From Lysobacter_K koreensis (GTDB taxonomy: Bacteria; Pseudomonadota; Gammaproteobacteria; Xanthomonadales; Xanthomonadaceae): 64,000 nucleotides of DNA. The stretch's first letter is position 1. The number at the start of each line of letters is the position of its first letter. The notes beneath the pieces are model-generated. The model worked only from the letters and a program-made list of their open reading frames with translations, did no database searches and was not told the origin of the DNA. Positions 16,185-26,323 of the stretch are shown one piece after another. The translations under genes were made by a program, and so were the position numbers. The stretch spans positions 124,001 to 188,000 of the forward strand of contig NZ_JBHTIH010000007.1 of assembly GCF_042677045.1 (NCBI RefSeq), given 5' to 3'.

Positions 16185-17447
16185 TCAACCCGGCACGGCC
16201 AGCGACGCCCAGCCCCACAGCGCCGCGCCGGCGATCACGGCGGGAATCACCCAGCGCGCCTTCGAGCCGAAAAGGATGCCGAGCACGATCGCGAACAGGA
16301 CCAGCGCCGGCAGCCCGGTCAGGCTCACGCTGAGCAGCGCCAGCGTGGTGCCGGCGATCAGCCCGACCACGCCGGCGGTGACGCCTTGCAGGAACACGCG
16401 GATGCGCGGCCGGTGCACGAGGTGCTCGAGCGCGTCGTGACCGACCAGGGTGAACGCGAACGCCGGCAGGAAGATTCCGGCCGTCATCGCCACCGCGCCC
16501 CACGGGCCGCCGCCCAGATAGCCCACGAAGGTGGAGAAGATGATCAGCGGCGCCGGCAACAGCCCCGACAAGGCCAGGCCGTCGAGGAACTGCGCGTTGC
16601 TCATCCACGCGCCCTGCGTCACCGCGTCGCGTTGCAGGAAGGGGATCACGGTGTAGGCGCCGCCAAAGGTCAGCAGCCCGGCCTTGAGGCCGGACCAGAA
16701 CAACGCCGGCAACGGCATCGCCGCCGCGCGCGCCACCGCGCCGATCGCGTCGGGCTTGGCGGTCAGTGCATCGAAGCCGGCCAGCCCGCCGGCATCCCAT
16801 GCGAACGCGACGACCGCGGCCGTCACGAGCGCGGCCAGTGCGGCGGCGGCGCGCGTCTGGCGCTGCGCCAACAGATAAATGCTGCCGGCGGCCGCGAGCA
16901 CGATCGCGAAGTGCACGCCGGCCAGGTGCGCGCCGGCGGCGAGGATCGCGATCACCCACAGCCAGCGATCGGTGACCACGTGGCCGCCGATGCGGAACAC
17001 CGCGCGCACGATCAGCGCCGCCACCGCGACCTGCACCGCGGCGAACACGGCCTGCAAGCCCGCGGTCTTGAGCCCGTAGCGCACGTACGCCCACGACAGC
17101 GCGAACATCAGCACGAAGCCCGGCAGCATGAAGCCCAGGCCCGCCACCACCCCGCCCCAGCGGCCGCGCGAGCGCATGCCGAAGTACACGCACAGCTCGT
17201 GTGCCTCGGGGCCGGGCAGGACCTGGTAGACCGCGAGCACGCGGTTGAATTGCGCGCTGCTGATCCAGCGCTCCTCGTCTACCAGCTCGTGGCGGATCAT
17301 GCCGATCTGGGCGACCGGGCCGCCCCAGGCCAATGCCCCGAAGCGCAGGAAACGCAGGAACAGCGGCCACCACGGTTCGCGCGGGACCGCGTAGTGAGCG
17401 CCAGTGGCGTCGTGATCGGACGGCGGCAGCTGGGCCTGGGAAGACAT
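16185..17447 (-). CDS. chrA: Chromate efflux transporter ChrA
   Basis: A 420-residue bidomain CHR-family inner-membrane transporter that exports chromate. Each half shows the family pattern: GALAWGGPVAQIGMIRHEL with EERWISSAQF and QVLPGPEAHELCVYFG in the first, then GLLTFGGAYTVIPFLQRDAV and LPAPLIIFSTFVGYLGGG in the second. About 12 hydrophobic helices are visible. An in-frame GTG lies 8 codons upstream (17471), but the ATG at 17447 is the simpler start. No chrB regulator is adjacent, so regulation is unknown. Confidence 0.92.
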   Translation of the reverse strand: MSSQAQLPPSDHDATGAHYAVPREPWWPLFLRFLRFGALAWGGPVAQIGMIRHELVDEERWISSAQFNRVLAVYQVLPGPEAHELCVYFGMRSRGRWGGVVAGLGFMLPGFVLMFALSWAYVRYGLKTAGLQAVFAAVQVAVAALIVRAVFRIGGHVVTDRWLWVIAILAAGAHLAGVHFAIVLAAAGSIYLLAQRQTRAAAALAALVTAAVVAFAWDAGGLAGFDALTAKPDAIGAVARAAAMPLPALFWSGLKAGLLTFGGAYTVIPFLQRDAVTQGAWMSNAQFLDGLALSGLLPAPLIIFSTFVGYLGGGPWGAVAMTAGIFLPAFAFTLVGHDALEHLVHRPRIRVFLQGVTAGVVGLIAGTTLALLSVSLTGLPALVLFAIVLGILFGSKARWVIPAVIAGAALWGWASLAVPG

Positions 17448-17593
17448 CGCGGTTCCGCCGTGTCGCGTCACTGGGTGCCGGCAGCGTAGCGCAGTGCGGC
17501 GCCGTCGCCGCCGCGGCTTTCGCGTGGCCCCTGCAGCGCGCTAACGCGCGGAATCGGGCCTATCCGCGACGCGGCCGCGGCGGGGATGAATGG

Positions 17594-18088
17594 TCAGATG
17601 CCATCCACGAGCGCCTGGTAGCCCACGCGTGGATCACTCGACACCCCGGTGCGCGAACAAGCCCCGCCGGCGATGAGCCTGCCTTGCCACTCGAACGCGT
17701 ACACCACGTACGTCTTGCCCTGGTCGAAGCGAGAGCTGCAGGTGGAATCCACCGGCCCGGTACTGATGCGGCGGACAGCGGCAGGTGCGCCGTGGAAGGT
17801 GCGCGACACCTGGAACGTCACGATCTGGTAGGGCTCGAACCTCTCCGGCGGGCGGATGGTTCGGCCCGTCAGCAGGCTGCGGATGTCGTTGAAGAAGGGT
17901 TCGAACAGGCCAACCCGTCGCGCGGGCGGGGGCGCGATGGTCGCTATCGAGATGACGGTGCCGGCGAAGGTGTTGACGCTCCTGGCCGCCTCCTGCCGCG
18001 GTGACTCCGGCGGCGCGCACGAGCACGCGAGGGCCGCCCCGGAGAAGTGCAGGTTAAGCAGCGCGGTGGCGAGGACGGTCGTTCGCAT
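17594..18088 (-). CDS. Secreted protein with TIMP/netrin-like N-terminal CxC
   Basis: A 164-residue secreted protein. The signal peptide (MRTTVLATALLNLHFSGAALA) is followed directly by CSCAPPESPRQEAA, so the mature protein begins with Cys-Ser-Cys. This is the arrangement of TIMP/NTR-fold proteins, whose N-terminal Cys chelates a metalloprotease zinc. Further motifs FAGTVISI, PYQIVTFQVSRTFHG, TCSSRFDQGKTYVVYAF and GGACSRTG fit the small bacterial NTR-like family. Inhibition of a protease is unproven. The start is at 18088, just before the signal peptide. Confidence 0.65.
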   Translation of the reverse strand: MRTTVLATALLNLHFSGAALACSCAPPESPRQEAARSVNTFAGTVISIATIAPPPARRVGLFEPFFNDIRSLLTGRTIRPPERFEPYQIVTFQVSRTFHGAPAAVRRISTGPVDSTCSSRFDQGKTYVVYAFEWQGRLIAGGACSRTGVSSDPRVGYQALVDGI

Positions 18089-18225
18089 GGCATCTGGACG
18101 CCTGGGCCGAGCCGCGGTGTGCGATGGCGGATGGCGATGCCAGGTCCGGGCAAGCCACTCTACGCCCCACGAGACCGATGGCGGCAATGCAGCCGGGCAA
18201 CCGCCATTCCGCATCGCCGCAACCG

Positions 18226-18609
18226 TCAGCCGTCTGCCCGTCGGCACACCGCCTCTATGACGTGCCCGTCCGGATCCAGGACGAAGGCGGCGTAGTATGA
18301 GTCTCCATATTGCGGCCGTAGAGCAGGCCCGCCGCGATCCACCGCGCCGGCGCCAAGTGCGGCAGCATGAAAAGCGACGACCGCATCCCTCGACTCAGCC
18401 TGAAAGGCGATATGAAGGCGCCCCTCAACCGGGCGACCGCCGCCAATCCAGAACCGCGCGTCGCCTGCGATGCCGAAGCCGGTGCCCTCGCGTCCATCGG
18501 TGCGTTGTATGTGCACCAGCGGGGAAATGCCGAGCGTCGCCAAGACTGTGGTGTAGAAGTCGCGACTGCGCGCCAGGTCGGTTACCGCAAAGTCCACGTG
18601 GTCGAACAT
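18226..18609 (-). CDS. VOC-family (glyoxalase/dioxygenase-like) protein
   Basis: A 127-residue single vicinal-oxygen-chelate domain. It opens with MFDHVDFAVTDLARSRDFY, has FGIAGDARFWIGGG and RLHIAFQAESRDAVVAFHAAA in the middle, and ends AFVLDPDGHVIEAVCR. The metal-ligand positions (His4, His near HIAFQ, Glu of VIEAV) are present. VOC proteins include glyoxalases, thiol transferases and ring-cleavage enzymes; the substrate cannot be read from the sequence. Confidence 0.85.
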   Translation of the reverse strand: MFDHVDFAVTDLARSRDFYTTVLATLGISPLVHIQRTDGREGTGFGIAGDARFWIGGGRPVEGRLHIAFQAESRDAVVAFHAAALGAGAVDRGGPALRPQYGDSYYAAFVLDPDGHVIEAVCRRADG

Positions 18610-18796
18610 GGGGCGACTCCATGAGAGGCCTGATGCCGGAATCAGGGCGCGCTACGAAGCGGCTTTGGCTTGAAGAACGCAACACGCAACACGAGGACAC
18701 ATGATGAAAAGCCGACGCCTGGAAGCTCAAGGCGAGAGCGTCATGGACCCGGAGTTGAGGGGAAGTTCCTTGTGGAATTGTTGGACCTTGCACCGC

Positions 18797-19144
18797 TCAC
18801 CTGCACCACTGATCCTCACACGGGATGCCGTCACGGTCGCCGTCCATCGCTGTGTTGGGACAGTGCTGGATAAAGTATTTGGCCTCAGCGCACGAAGTCA
18901 TCTGAGGGCAACTCGTCCGTCCATCGCAATTTGACGAAGATTCGGACGTCGCACTAGCAAACGGACTGCGTGGCTTGATCCAGGAGCGATCCTCCGCTGC
19001 AACGGCTTGCACCGCAACATTGGGAGGAGCGACTTGGGGCGCCGCGGCGTCCGCGGCGTCCGCGGCGTTGGGCGAGTACTTGTCATAAGCGAACAGGGCG
19101 GCGCCGCCAAAGACTACGAACCAGAATAGGTCTTTCACTTTCAC
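18797..19144 (-). CDS. Membrane-anchored Excalibur-domain (calcium-binding) protein
   Basis: A 115-residue protein with one N-terminal membrane helix (LFWFVVFGGAALFAY), an Ala/Pro-rich linker, and a C-terminal Excalibur domain: CPQMTSCAEAKYFIQHCP followed by DGDRDGIPCEDQWC. The DxDxDGxxCE loop resembles an EF-hand and binds calcium in the family. It starts with GTG behind GGGGGA. The domain should face the periplasm. It is one of several small exported proteins in the accessory stretch. Confidence 0.82.
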   Translation of the reverse strand: MKVKDLFWFVVFGGAALFAYDKYSPNAADAADAAAPQVAPPNVAVQAVAAEDRSWIKPRSPFASATSESSSNCDGRTSCPQMTSCAEAKYFIQHCPNTAMDGDRDGIPCEDQWCR

Positions 19145-19215
19145 GGCAATCCCCCGAGCAAGGTTTAACGCTGAGTTAAACAGTGCGGCGAAGCCACATG
19201 GGCTTGAACGAATTG

Positions 19216-19695
19216 CTAAGTGTCGACAGTGTGACCAACGATCTCATTACCTTGCATGTTAAACGTGACAAAGAGCCAACGCTTTCCGGTCGACTCAAAG
19301 CTCACGTTCCAGAGTGGCGGGTCCGCAGGATTGGGGTCCAATCCGAGCGATGAGATGAAAAAGCTCTGATTCAAAGGTACTGAAGAGTCTTGCGCGGCCC
19401 ACTTGTCACGAATAGAGGCAAGTTGATCGTGAAGCCTTGCCCAGATAGCGGGATAGTCACGCGCCTTCTCTAGAAGGAAAATCCTAGATAACTCGTACGG
19501 CCCTGCTGCTGTGCCGGGAATGCTTGAGCAACCCACTTTGGCGAAGTGTTCTGGGACTTCCCACTCCGAATCCATCTGCCAAATCCCAACGTCGCCATTG
19601 CCGTACGGCCCATCAAAAGTAATGGGGCCAAAATCCGGGTCAGACACTTTTGGTGGTGGATTGTGCGCCCCAACCAGTTTTTTCCAGAAGCTCAT
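19216..19695 (-). CDS. Hypothetical protein of about 159 residues
   Basis: I do not recognise a named function. The protein begins MSFWKKLVGA, with motifs DPDFGPITFDG and GIWQMDSEWEVPEHF near residues 18-50 and a C-terminal KRWLFVTFNMQGNEIVGHTV. It has no signal peptide or membrane segment. The ATG at 19695 is preceded by GGAGG; a GTG six codons earlier overlaps that site and is unlikely. Base composition is visibly less GC-rich than core genes, in line with recent acquisition. Confidence 0.7.
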   Translation of the reverse strand: MSFWKKLVGAHNPPPKVSDPDFGPITFDGPYGNGDVGIWQMDSEWEVPEHFAKVGCSSIPGTAAGPYELSRIFLLEKARDYPAIWARLHDQLASIRDKWAAQDSSVPLNQSFFISSLGLDPNPADPPLWNVSFESTGKRWLFVTFNMQGNEIVGHTVDT

Positions 19696-20097
19696 GACAC
19701 CTCCATTCGACACCTAACAGCTGTTAGATCCCCGAAAAGGGGATACGCCATGGATGCTCAGGTTCGCTTGAGGGAGCGTCAAGCAGAAAAACTCTTCGGC
19801 CGCCATTGCCGTTGACGGGGGAGCAGCGCCCTCGGCGGGCGCGCCAACGCCGGCGCCTTGCTGTTCTCCCTCCTTTGCCAAAGGAGGGCTGGGGAGGATT
19901 TGGTTTTTCTTTTGCGCTGACTTGGGCAACAGCAACGGCAACGGCAAATCCCCCTCAATCCTCCTTTTTCAAAGGGGGAGGTGGTTGCCGCGATTCGGGA
20001 AGGTCTGCGCAGGCCCGATGGCCTTGGGCGCTGGGCGGCGCGATGGGTATCGCTGCGCTCGACCCATCCTGCATAGCGACGTCGCTGCGACGTCGGG
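19696..20097. other. Gap dominated by palindromic repeats
   Basis: This 402-bp gap contains the repeat pair annotated at 19866-19983 and otherwise nothing I can support. The CAACAG/CAACGG short tandem between the two units resembles the spacers at 9017-9044 and 13243-13260. Confidence 0.6.
19866..19983. repeat. Forward/inverted pair of CCTCCTTTG palindromic repeats
   Basis: Forward unit 19866-19904 (CTCCTTTGCCAAAGGAGGGC, then GGGGAGGATTTG) and inverted unit 19945-19983 (CAAATCCCCCTCAATCCTCC, then CTTTTTCAAAGG). The ~40-bp spacer carries TTTGCGCTGACTTGGGCAAC plus CAACGG repeats, closely like the 13241-13260 spacer. The pair looks like a gene-less version of the DUF559 unit. Confidence 0.85.
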
Positions 20098-21138
20098 TTA
20101 CTGCGCGTCGGCGGGAGTGCAGTCGGGGTCGCGGCGCAGCAGCTTGTCGAGGCGGTCTGGTTCGCACTTGGGCACCACTTTTTTCGGCGCCGGCGTGCGC
20201 GCCTTCTGCGCGGCGACGCGCGTGCGCTGCAGTTGCGCGAGCTTGGCGCGGATCTGCGGCATCGCCGCCAGCGCGGCGCGCTCGCCTTCCAGGATCGCGG
20301 TGTTCTTCTGCTCGAAGTCGGCGGCGCCGATGTCGCTCACCTTGGGACGGATCACGATGTCGGCGCGCGCGAGTTCCTGCGCGCCCAGGCGCTGGCCCAT
20401 GATCGTGATCGACTGGTTGATGTTGCCCAGCAGGCTGCCCGGCGCCTTGCCGCTGGCCTTGGTGGAGATGTCGACCGCGATCACGAAGTCGGCGCCCAGC
20501 GCGCGCGCGGCGTCGACCGGTACCGGGCTGACCACGCCGCCGTCGACGTAGTGCAGCTTGCCGATCACCACCGGTTCGAACACGCCGGGGATGGAGCTGG
20601 ACGCGCGCACGGCCTGGCCGGTGTTGCCGCGGGTGAACACCATGCGCTTGCCGGTTTCCAGTTCGGTGGCGACCGCCGCGAACGGCTTGCGCATGCGCTC
20701 CAGCGTGCGGTTGCCGAGCAACTGGTTGACGTAGTCCTGCAGTTTCTGGCCCTTGACCACGCCGCCGGAGAACAGGCTGACGTCGCGGATCTTGTCTTCG
20801 TCCAGCGCGAACGCGTGCTGCTGCATCGCGAACGCGTCCATACCGCTGGCGTAGAGCGCGCCGACCACGCTGCCGGCGCTGGTGCCCGACACCACCACCG
20901 GCTGCACGCCGCTGGCCTCGAGCATCTTGATCACGCCGATGTGGGCGAAGCCCTTGGCCGCGCCGCCGCCGAGCGCGATGCCGACGCGGATCTTCGGCAG
21001 CGGCTGTTGCGGTGGCGGGGTGACCACCGCGACCGGCGCGGTCGGCTTGACGTTGTCGCCGCCGCAGGCGCCGAGCAAGGCGGCCAGGCAGGCAGTGAGG
21101 GACAGCAGCAACAGCGGGCGCAGCCGGGACGTGTTCAT
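20098..21138 (-). CDS. Patatin-like phospholipase lipoprotein (RssA/NTE type)
   Basis: A 346-residue lipoprotein with a patatin Ser-Asp hydrolase domain. The lipobox LLGAC gives lipidated Cys25. The oxyanion motif is ALGGGAAKGFAHIG near residue 55, the nucleophile Ser87 is in VVSGTSAGSVVGAL, and the catalytic Asp199 is in HYVDGGVVSPVP. Such enzymes cleave acyl esters of phospholipids at the envelope; the substrate is unknown. The start ATG at 21138 gives a proper signal peptide. The C-terminal tail is basic with one Cys pair. Repeats flank the gene on both sides. Confidence 0.88.
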   Translation of the reverse strand: MNTSRLRPLLLLSLTACLAALLGACGGDNVKPTAPVAVVTPPPQQPLPKIRVGIALGGGAAKGFAHIGVIKMLEASGVQPVVVSGTSAGSVVGALYASGMDAFAMQQHAFALDEDKIRDVSLFSGGVVKGQKLQDYVNQLLGNRTLERMRKPFAAVATELETGKRMVFTRGNTGQAVRASSSIPGVFEPVVIGKLHYVDGGVVSPVPVDAARALGADFVIAVDISTKASGKAPGSLLGNINQSITIMGQRLGAQELARADIVIRPKVSDIGAADFEQKNTAILEGERAALAAMPQIRAKLAQLQRTRVAAQKARTPAPKKVVPKCEPDRLDKLLRRDPDCTPADAQ

Positions 21139-21431
21139 CGGAGCCGAAAGGGTCAGGGGCGGGATGGCCATGGGCGCGCAGCTTACCTGCATCCCACCCA
21201 ATGGCTGCTGGCCGGGCGTTGCGTGGTGACGGGCATCACGGGCACGGGAGCGCGGGAGCAGGGCTTGGGGGAATGGGGGGGTCGGTTGGAGGGCAAGGAC
21301 CAAAAGCAAGAGCAAATCCCCCCTGCCCCCCTTTTTCAAAGGGGGGAACAGCGACGGATGCGGGGAAGTCCTACCCGCGCTGGTGCACTTCCCCCCTTTG
21401 TAAAAAGGGGTTGGGGGGATTTGCTTGGTGC
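21139..21431. repeat. Intergenic region with inverted and forward palindromic units
   Basis: Inverted unit 21311-21348 (AGCAAATCCCCCCTGCCCCC then CTTTTTCAAAGGGGGG) and forward unit 21388-21425 (CCCCCCTTTGTAAAAAGGGG then TTGGGGGGATTTGCT). The second ends 6 nt before the DUF559 start codon. The 39 bp between the units is unremarkable. Confidence 0.85.
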
Positions 21432-21840
21432 ATGCAGAACTACGACCGCCGACTCAAGCCCTACTCACGCAGCTTGCGCTGCGCGATGACCGATGCGGAA
21501 CAACGGCTCTGGTATCGCGTGCGTCGCAAGCAAATCGCAGGCGTGCCGTTCTATCGGCAGAAACCGCTTGGGCCTTTCATCGTGGACTTCTACGCGCCTG
21601 CGGCGGGGCTGGTGGTGGAGTTGGATGGTGCGCAGCATTTCACCGATGGTGGTCGCATGGCGGATGCACTGCGCGACGCAGCACTGGGGGCGATGGGCTT
21701 GAGCGTGCTGCGGTTCGATGATCGGCAGGTGTTGCTGGAGACGGAGGGGGTGGTGGAGGTGATTTGGCGGGTCGTGGTGGAGCGTATGCGGTGAGAGCCA
21801 AAGCAAATCCCCCCTGCCCCCCTTTTTCAAAGGGGGGAAC
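21388..21840 (+). mobile_element. Candidate mobile unit: DUF559 gene bracketed by inverted palindromic repeats
   Basis: The forward repeat at 21388-21425 and the inverted repeat at 21801-21840 are mirror copies of the same ~38-nt unit. Their inner ends are a perfect 13-nt inverted repeat: GGGGGGATTTGCT at 21413-21425 and AGCAAATCCCCCC at 21802-21814. The enclosed gene begins 6 nt after one and stops 7 nt before the other. No target-site duplication is obvious. Further units lie outside at 21311-21348 and 21892-21930. That this is a mobile or self-propagating element is inference from the geometry. Confidence 0.5.
21432..21794 (+). CDS. DUF559 (Vsr-like PD-(D/E)XK) endonuclease-domain protein
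   Basis: A 120-residue protein of the DUF559 family, related to very-short-patch-repair nucleases. Motifs in order: LRCAMTDAEQRLWYRVRRKQ, PFYRQKPLGPFIVDFYAP with the likely catalytic Asp, LVVELDGAQHF with the E-x-D/Q active site, and SVLRFDDRQVL near the end. All core residues are present, so it should be an active nuclease. The biological role of the family is not established. There is no Shine-Dalgarno sequence; the ATG lies just inside the bracketing repeat. Confidence 0.88.
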   Translation: MQNYDRRLKPYSRSLRCAMTDAEQRLWYRVRRKQIAGVPFYRQKPLGPFIVDFYAPAAGLVVELDGAQHFTDGGRMADALRDAALGAMGLSVLRFDDRQVLLETEGVVEVIWRVVVERMR

Positions 21841-21930
21841 GGCAAGGGCCAATGCAGGAACGGAAATGCTTGAGAGTGAAAGCGCTCGTGCGCTCCCCCC
21901 TTTGAAAAAGGGGGGCTGGGGGGATTTGCT
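21801..21930. repeat. Inverted then forward palindromic unit after the DUF559 gene
   Basis: Inverted unit 21801-21840 and forward unit 21892-21930 (CCCCCCTTTGAAAAAGGGGG then CTGGGGGGATTTGCT), 51 bp apart. With 21311-21425 this makes two repeat pairs flanking one gene. The outer forward unit ends 20 bp before the acs stop and may terminate acs. Confidence 0.85.
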
Positions 21931-21950
21931 CCTGCTCTCGGCCCACCCCA

Positions 21951-23912
<1,962 letters not shown>

Positions 23913-24050
23913 GGGACGTGCTCCGGAACGTGGGTAGGCAGATTCTGCCGCATCGACGTGGCCGACGACCCGGGTGGAGGCGGGTCGAGCGCGTTGCCGA
24001 TCCGGGCCGCTCGCGTGGCACGCTAGGGCCTGTCCACCGGGGAGCCGCCG

Positions 24051-25724
24051 ATGTCCAGCACCGCCACCGTCGCGCCTGTCGCGGGCACGCTCGAACCCAG
24101 GCTCACCCAGGGCCACAAGAAGGTCATCTTCGCCTCGTCGCTGGGCACCGTGTTCGAGTGGTACGACTTCTACCTGTACGGCTCGCTCGCGGCGATCATC
24201 GCCAAGCAGTTCTTCTCCGCGTTGAATCCGACCAGCGGCTTCATCTTCGCGCTGCTCGCGTTCGCCGCCGGGTTCGCGGTGCGGCCGTTCGGCGCGCTGG
24301 TGTTCGGGCGGCTCGGCGACATGATCGGGCGCAAGCACACGTTCCTGGTCACGATCGTGATCATGGGCGTGTCGACGTTTCTGGTCGGGGTGCTGCCCGG
24401 CTACGCCAGCATCGGCATCGCCGCGCCGATCATCCTGATCAGCCTGCGCCTGCTGCAGGGCCTGGCGCTGGGCGGCGAGTACGGTGGCGCGGCGACCTAT
24501 GTCGCCGAGCACGCGCCGCACGGCAAGCGCGGCCTGTACACCAGCTTCATCCAGACCACCGCGACGCTGGGCCTGTTCCTGTCGCTGCTGGTGATCCTGG
24601 GCTGCCGCTACTTCCTTGGTCCCGAGGCGTTCGAGGCCTGGGGCTGGCGCATTCCGTTCCTGCTGTCGTTCGTGCTGCTGCTGGTATCCGTGTGGATCCG
24701 CCTGCAGCTGGCCGAGTCGCCGCTGTTCCAGGAAATGAAGGCGCAGGGCAAGACCTCGCAGGCGCCGATCACCGAGAGCTTCTTTTCGAAGAACGGCAAG
24801 ATCGCGCTGCTGGCGCTGCTCGGCGCGACCGCGGGGCAGGCGGTGGTCTGGTACGCGGGCCAGTTCTACGCGCTGTTCTTCCTGACCCAGACGCTCAAGG
24901 TCGAGGCCGCGTCGGCCAACCTGATGATCGCCGCGGGCCTGCTGATCGGCACGCCGTTCTTCATCTTCTTCGGCTGGCTGTCGGACAGGGTCGGGCGCAA
25001 GCCGATCATCATGGCCGGCTGCCTGATCGCGGCGCTGACCTACTTCCCGATCTTCAAGGCGCTGACCCACTACGCCAATCCCGCGATCGAAGCCGCGGCC
25101 CGAACCAGCCCGGTGGTGGTCACCGCCGACCCGGACACCTGCACGTTCCAGTTCAACCCGGTCGGCACCAGCCGGTTCACTACGTCATGCGACATCGCCA
25201 AGTCGGCGCTGGCCAAGGGCGGCGTGCCGTACGCGAACGTCGCGGCGCCGGCGGGCACCGTCGCCAGCGTCACGGTCGGCGACACGGTGGTCAGCGCGTT
25301 CGAGGGCAGTGGCCGCAGCGCGGATGCGCTCAAGGCATCGGGCGACACGTTCAACGCCGGACTGAAGTCCGCGCTGGCCAGCGCCGGCTATCCGGAGCAG
25401 GCCGACCCGGCGCGGATCAACACGCCGATGGTGATCGCGCTGCTGTCGCTCCTGGTGATCTACGTGACCATGGTCTACGGGCCGATCGCGGCGTGGCTGG
25501 TCGAGCTGTTCCCGACCCGGATCCGCTATACCTCGATGTCGCTGCCGTACCACATCGGCAACGGCTGGTTCGGTGGTTTCCTGCCGACGATCGCGTTCGC
25601 GCTGGTCGCCGCGTCGGGCAACATTTACCAGGGCGTGTGGTACCCGATCGCGATCGCGGCGATGACGCTGGTGATCGGCACGCTGTTCCTGCCGGAGACC
25701 AGGGATGTCGACATCACCCAGTGA
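24051..25724 (+). CDS. MFS transporter of the metabolite:H+ symporter (MHS) family
   Basis: A 557-residue major-facilitator transporter of the KgtP/ProP/ShiA type. It begins with VIFASSLGTVFEWYDFYLYG, the family's first helix, and carries both A-motifs: FGRLGDMIGRKHTF and GWLSDRVGRKPIIM. GGEYGGAATYVAEHAP is also typical. An unusual ~118-residue insert (about 341-459) lies between helices 9 and 10, on the periplasmic side, with two cysteines (DTC, TSC) that could form a disulfide. Substrate is not predictable. It is divergent from acs, 138 bp apart; the two may respond to the same carbon source. Confidence 0.88.
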   Translation: MSSTATVAPVAGTLEPRLTQGHKKVIFASSLGTVFEWYDFYLYGSLAAIIAKQFFSALNPTSGFIFALLAFAAGFAVRPFGALVFGRLGDMIGRKHTFLVTIVIMGVSTFLVGVLPGYASIGIAAPIILISLRLLQGLALGGEYGGAATYVAEHAPHGKRGLYTSFIQTTATLGLFLSLLVILGCRYFLGPEAFEAWGWRIPFLLSFVLLLVSVWIRLQLAESPLFQEMKAQGKTSQAPITESFFSKNGKIALLALLGATAGQAVVWYAGQFYALFFLTQTLKVEAASANLMIAAGLLIGTPFFIFFGWLSDRVGRKPIIMAGCLIAALTYFPIFKALTHYANPAIEAAARTSPVVVTADPDTCTFQFNPVGTSRFTTSCDIAKSALAKGGVPYANVAAPAGTVASVTVGDTVVSAFEGSGRSADALKASGDTFNAGLKSALASAGYPEQADPARINTPMVIALLSLLVIYVTMVYGPIAAWLVELFPTRIRYTSMSLPYHIGNGWFGGFLPTIAFALVAASGNIYQGVWYPIAIAAMTLVIGTLFLPETRDVDITQ

Positions 25725-25741
25725 GTTTCGCTGCGTGGACT

Positions 25742-26323
25742 TCAGCGCGATCCGGCCGGCGGCCTGGCAGCCAGCGTGCGCACGAACTCGATCACCCCCG
25801 GCAACAAGCCGAACAGTAGCGACGCGACCAGCACCGCGGCGATCACCGCGCGCTCGAACGGCGGCTCGCGCCATTGCAGCGTCCACGCATTCGGCGGTGC
25901 CTCGGCCAGCGCCAGCAGCGCCTGGAATGCCGGCCAGTGCAGCACGATCACGATCGCCAACGCCGCCAGCGGCAGCACGTTGAGGAAGTTGTGCACGAAC
26001 TGCTCGAACGGCGAGATGTGGCGGCGCGCAGCGGCGTAGCGCACGTCGCGGTAGGCGGTCACCGTGTGCGCGGCGACACCGAGGATCAGCACGGCCAGCG
26101 TCAGCGCGTTGATCCGGGCGAGCAGCACGAGCAGCACCGGCACGCCGATCTGCGCGGTCTGCAGCAGGTGCAGCGCCGACTCGTGAAGGCCGGCGGTGTG
26201 GGCGATGTCGCTGCGGGCGTGCGCCCAGTAGTCGGCCAAGCCCGCTAGCAGCCACAGCGGCAGCACGACGGAGCCCAGCAGCCCCCACAGCAATGCGTCC
26301 AGCGGAACCGCCGCCGGGCTCAT
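25742..26323 (-). CDS. Conserved membrane protein with His-rich motifs
   Basis: A 193-residue integral membrane protein with about five helices. Conserved-looking motifs are LADYWAHARSDIAHTAG, LHESALHLLQTAQIGVPVL, HTVTAYRDVRYAAARR and ISPFEQFVHNFLNVLPL. The regularly placed His, Asp and Glu residues near the membrane suggest a metal or haem site, but this is speculation. I know similar proteins only as uncharacterised. It overlaps the upstream dehydrogenase gene by 4 nt (ATGA), so the two are translationally coupled and probably act together. Confidence 0.75.
   Translation of the reverse strand: MSPAAVPLDALLWGLLGSVVLPLWLLAGLADYWAHARSDIAHTAGLHESALHLLQTAQIGVPVLLVLLARINALTLAVLILGVAAHTVTAYRDVRYAAARRHISPFEQFVHNFLNVLPLAALAIVIVLHWPAFQALLALAEAPPNAWTLQWREPPFERAVIAAVLVASLLFGLLPGVIEFVRTLAARPPAGSR

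Noticed and set aside
16006..17373. Long alternative minus-strand frame over chrA
   Set aside because: It gives a low-complexity Arg/Gly/Ala sequence, whereas the overlapping frame has full ChrA motifs and membrane helices.
15540..17489. 649-codon plus-strand frame over the accessory stretch
   Set aside because: It is antisense to two better-supported minus-strand genes and has a His/Arg/Gln-rich shadow composition.
23913..25070. N-terminal extension of acs across the divergent transporter gene
   Set aside because: The open frame continues upstream, but the residues are a shadow of the transporter gene. The ATG at 23912 gives the normal Acs length and start.
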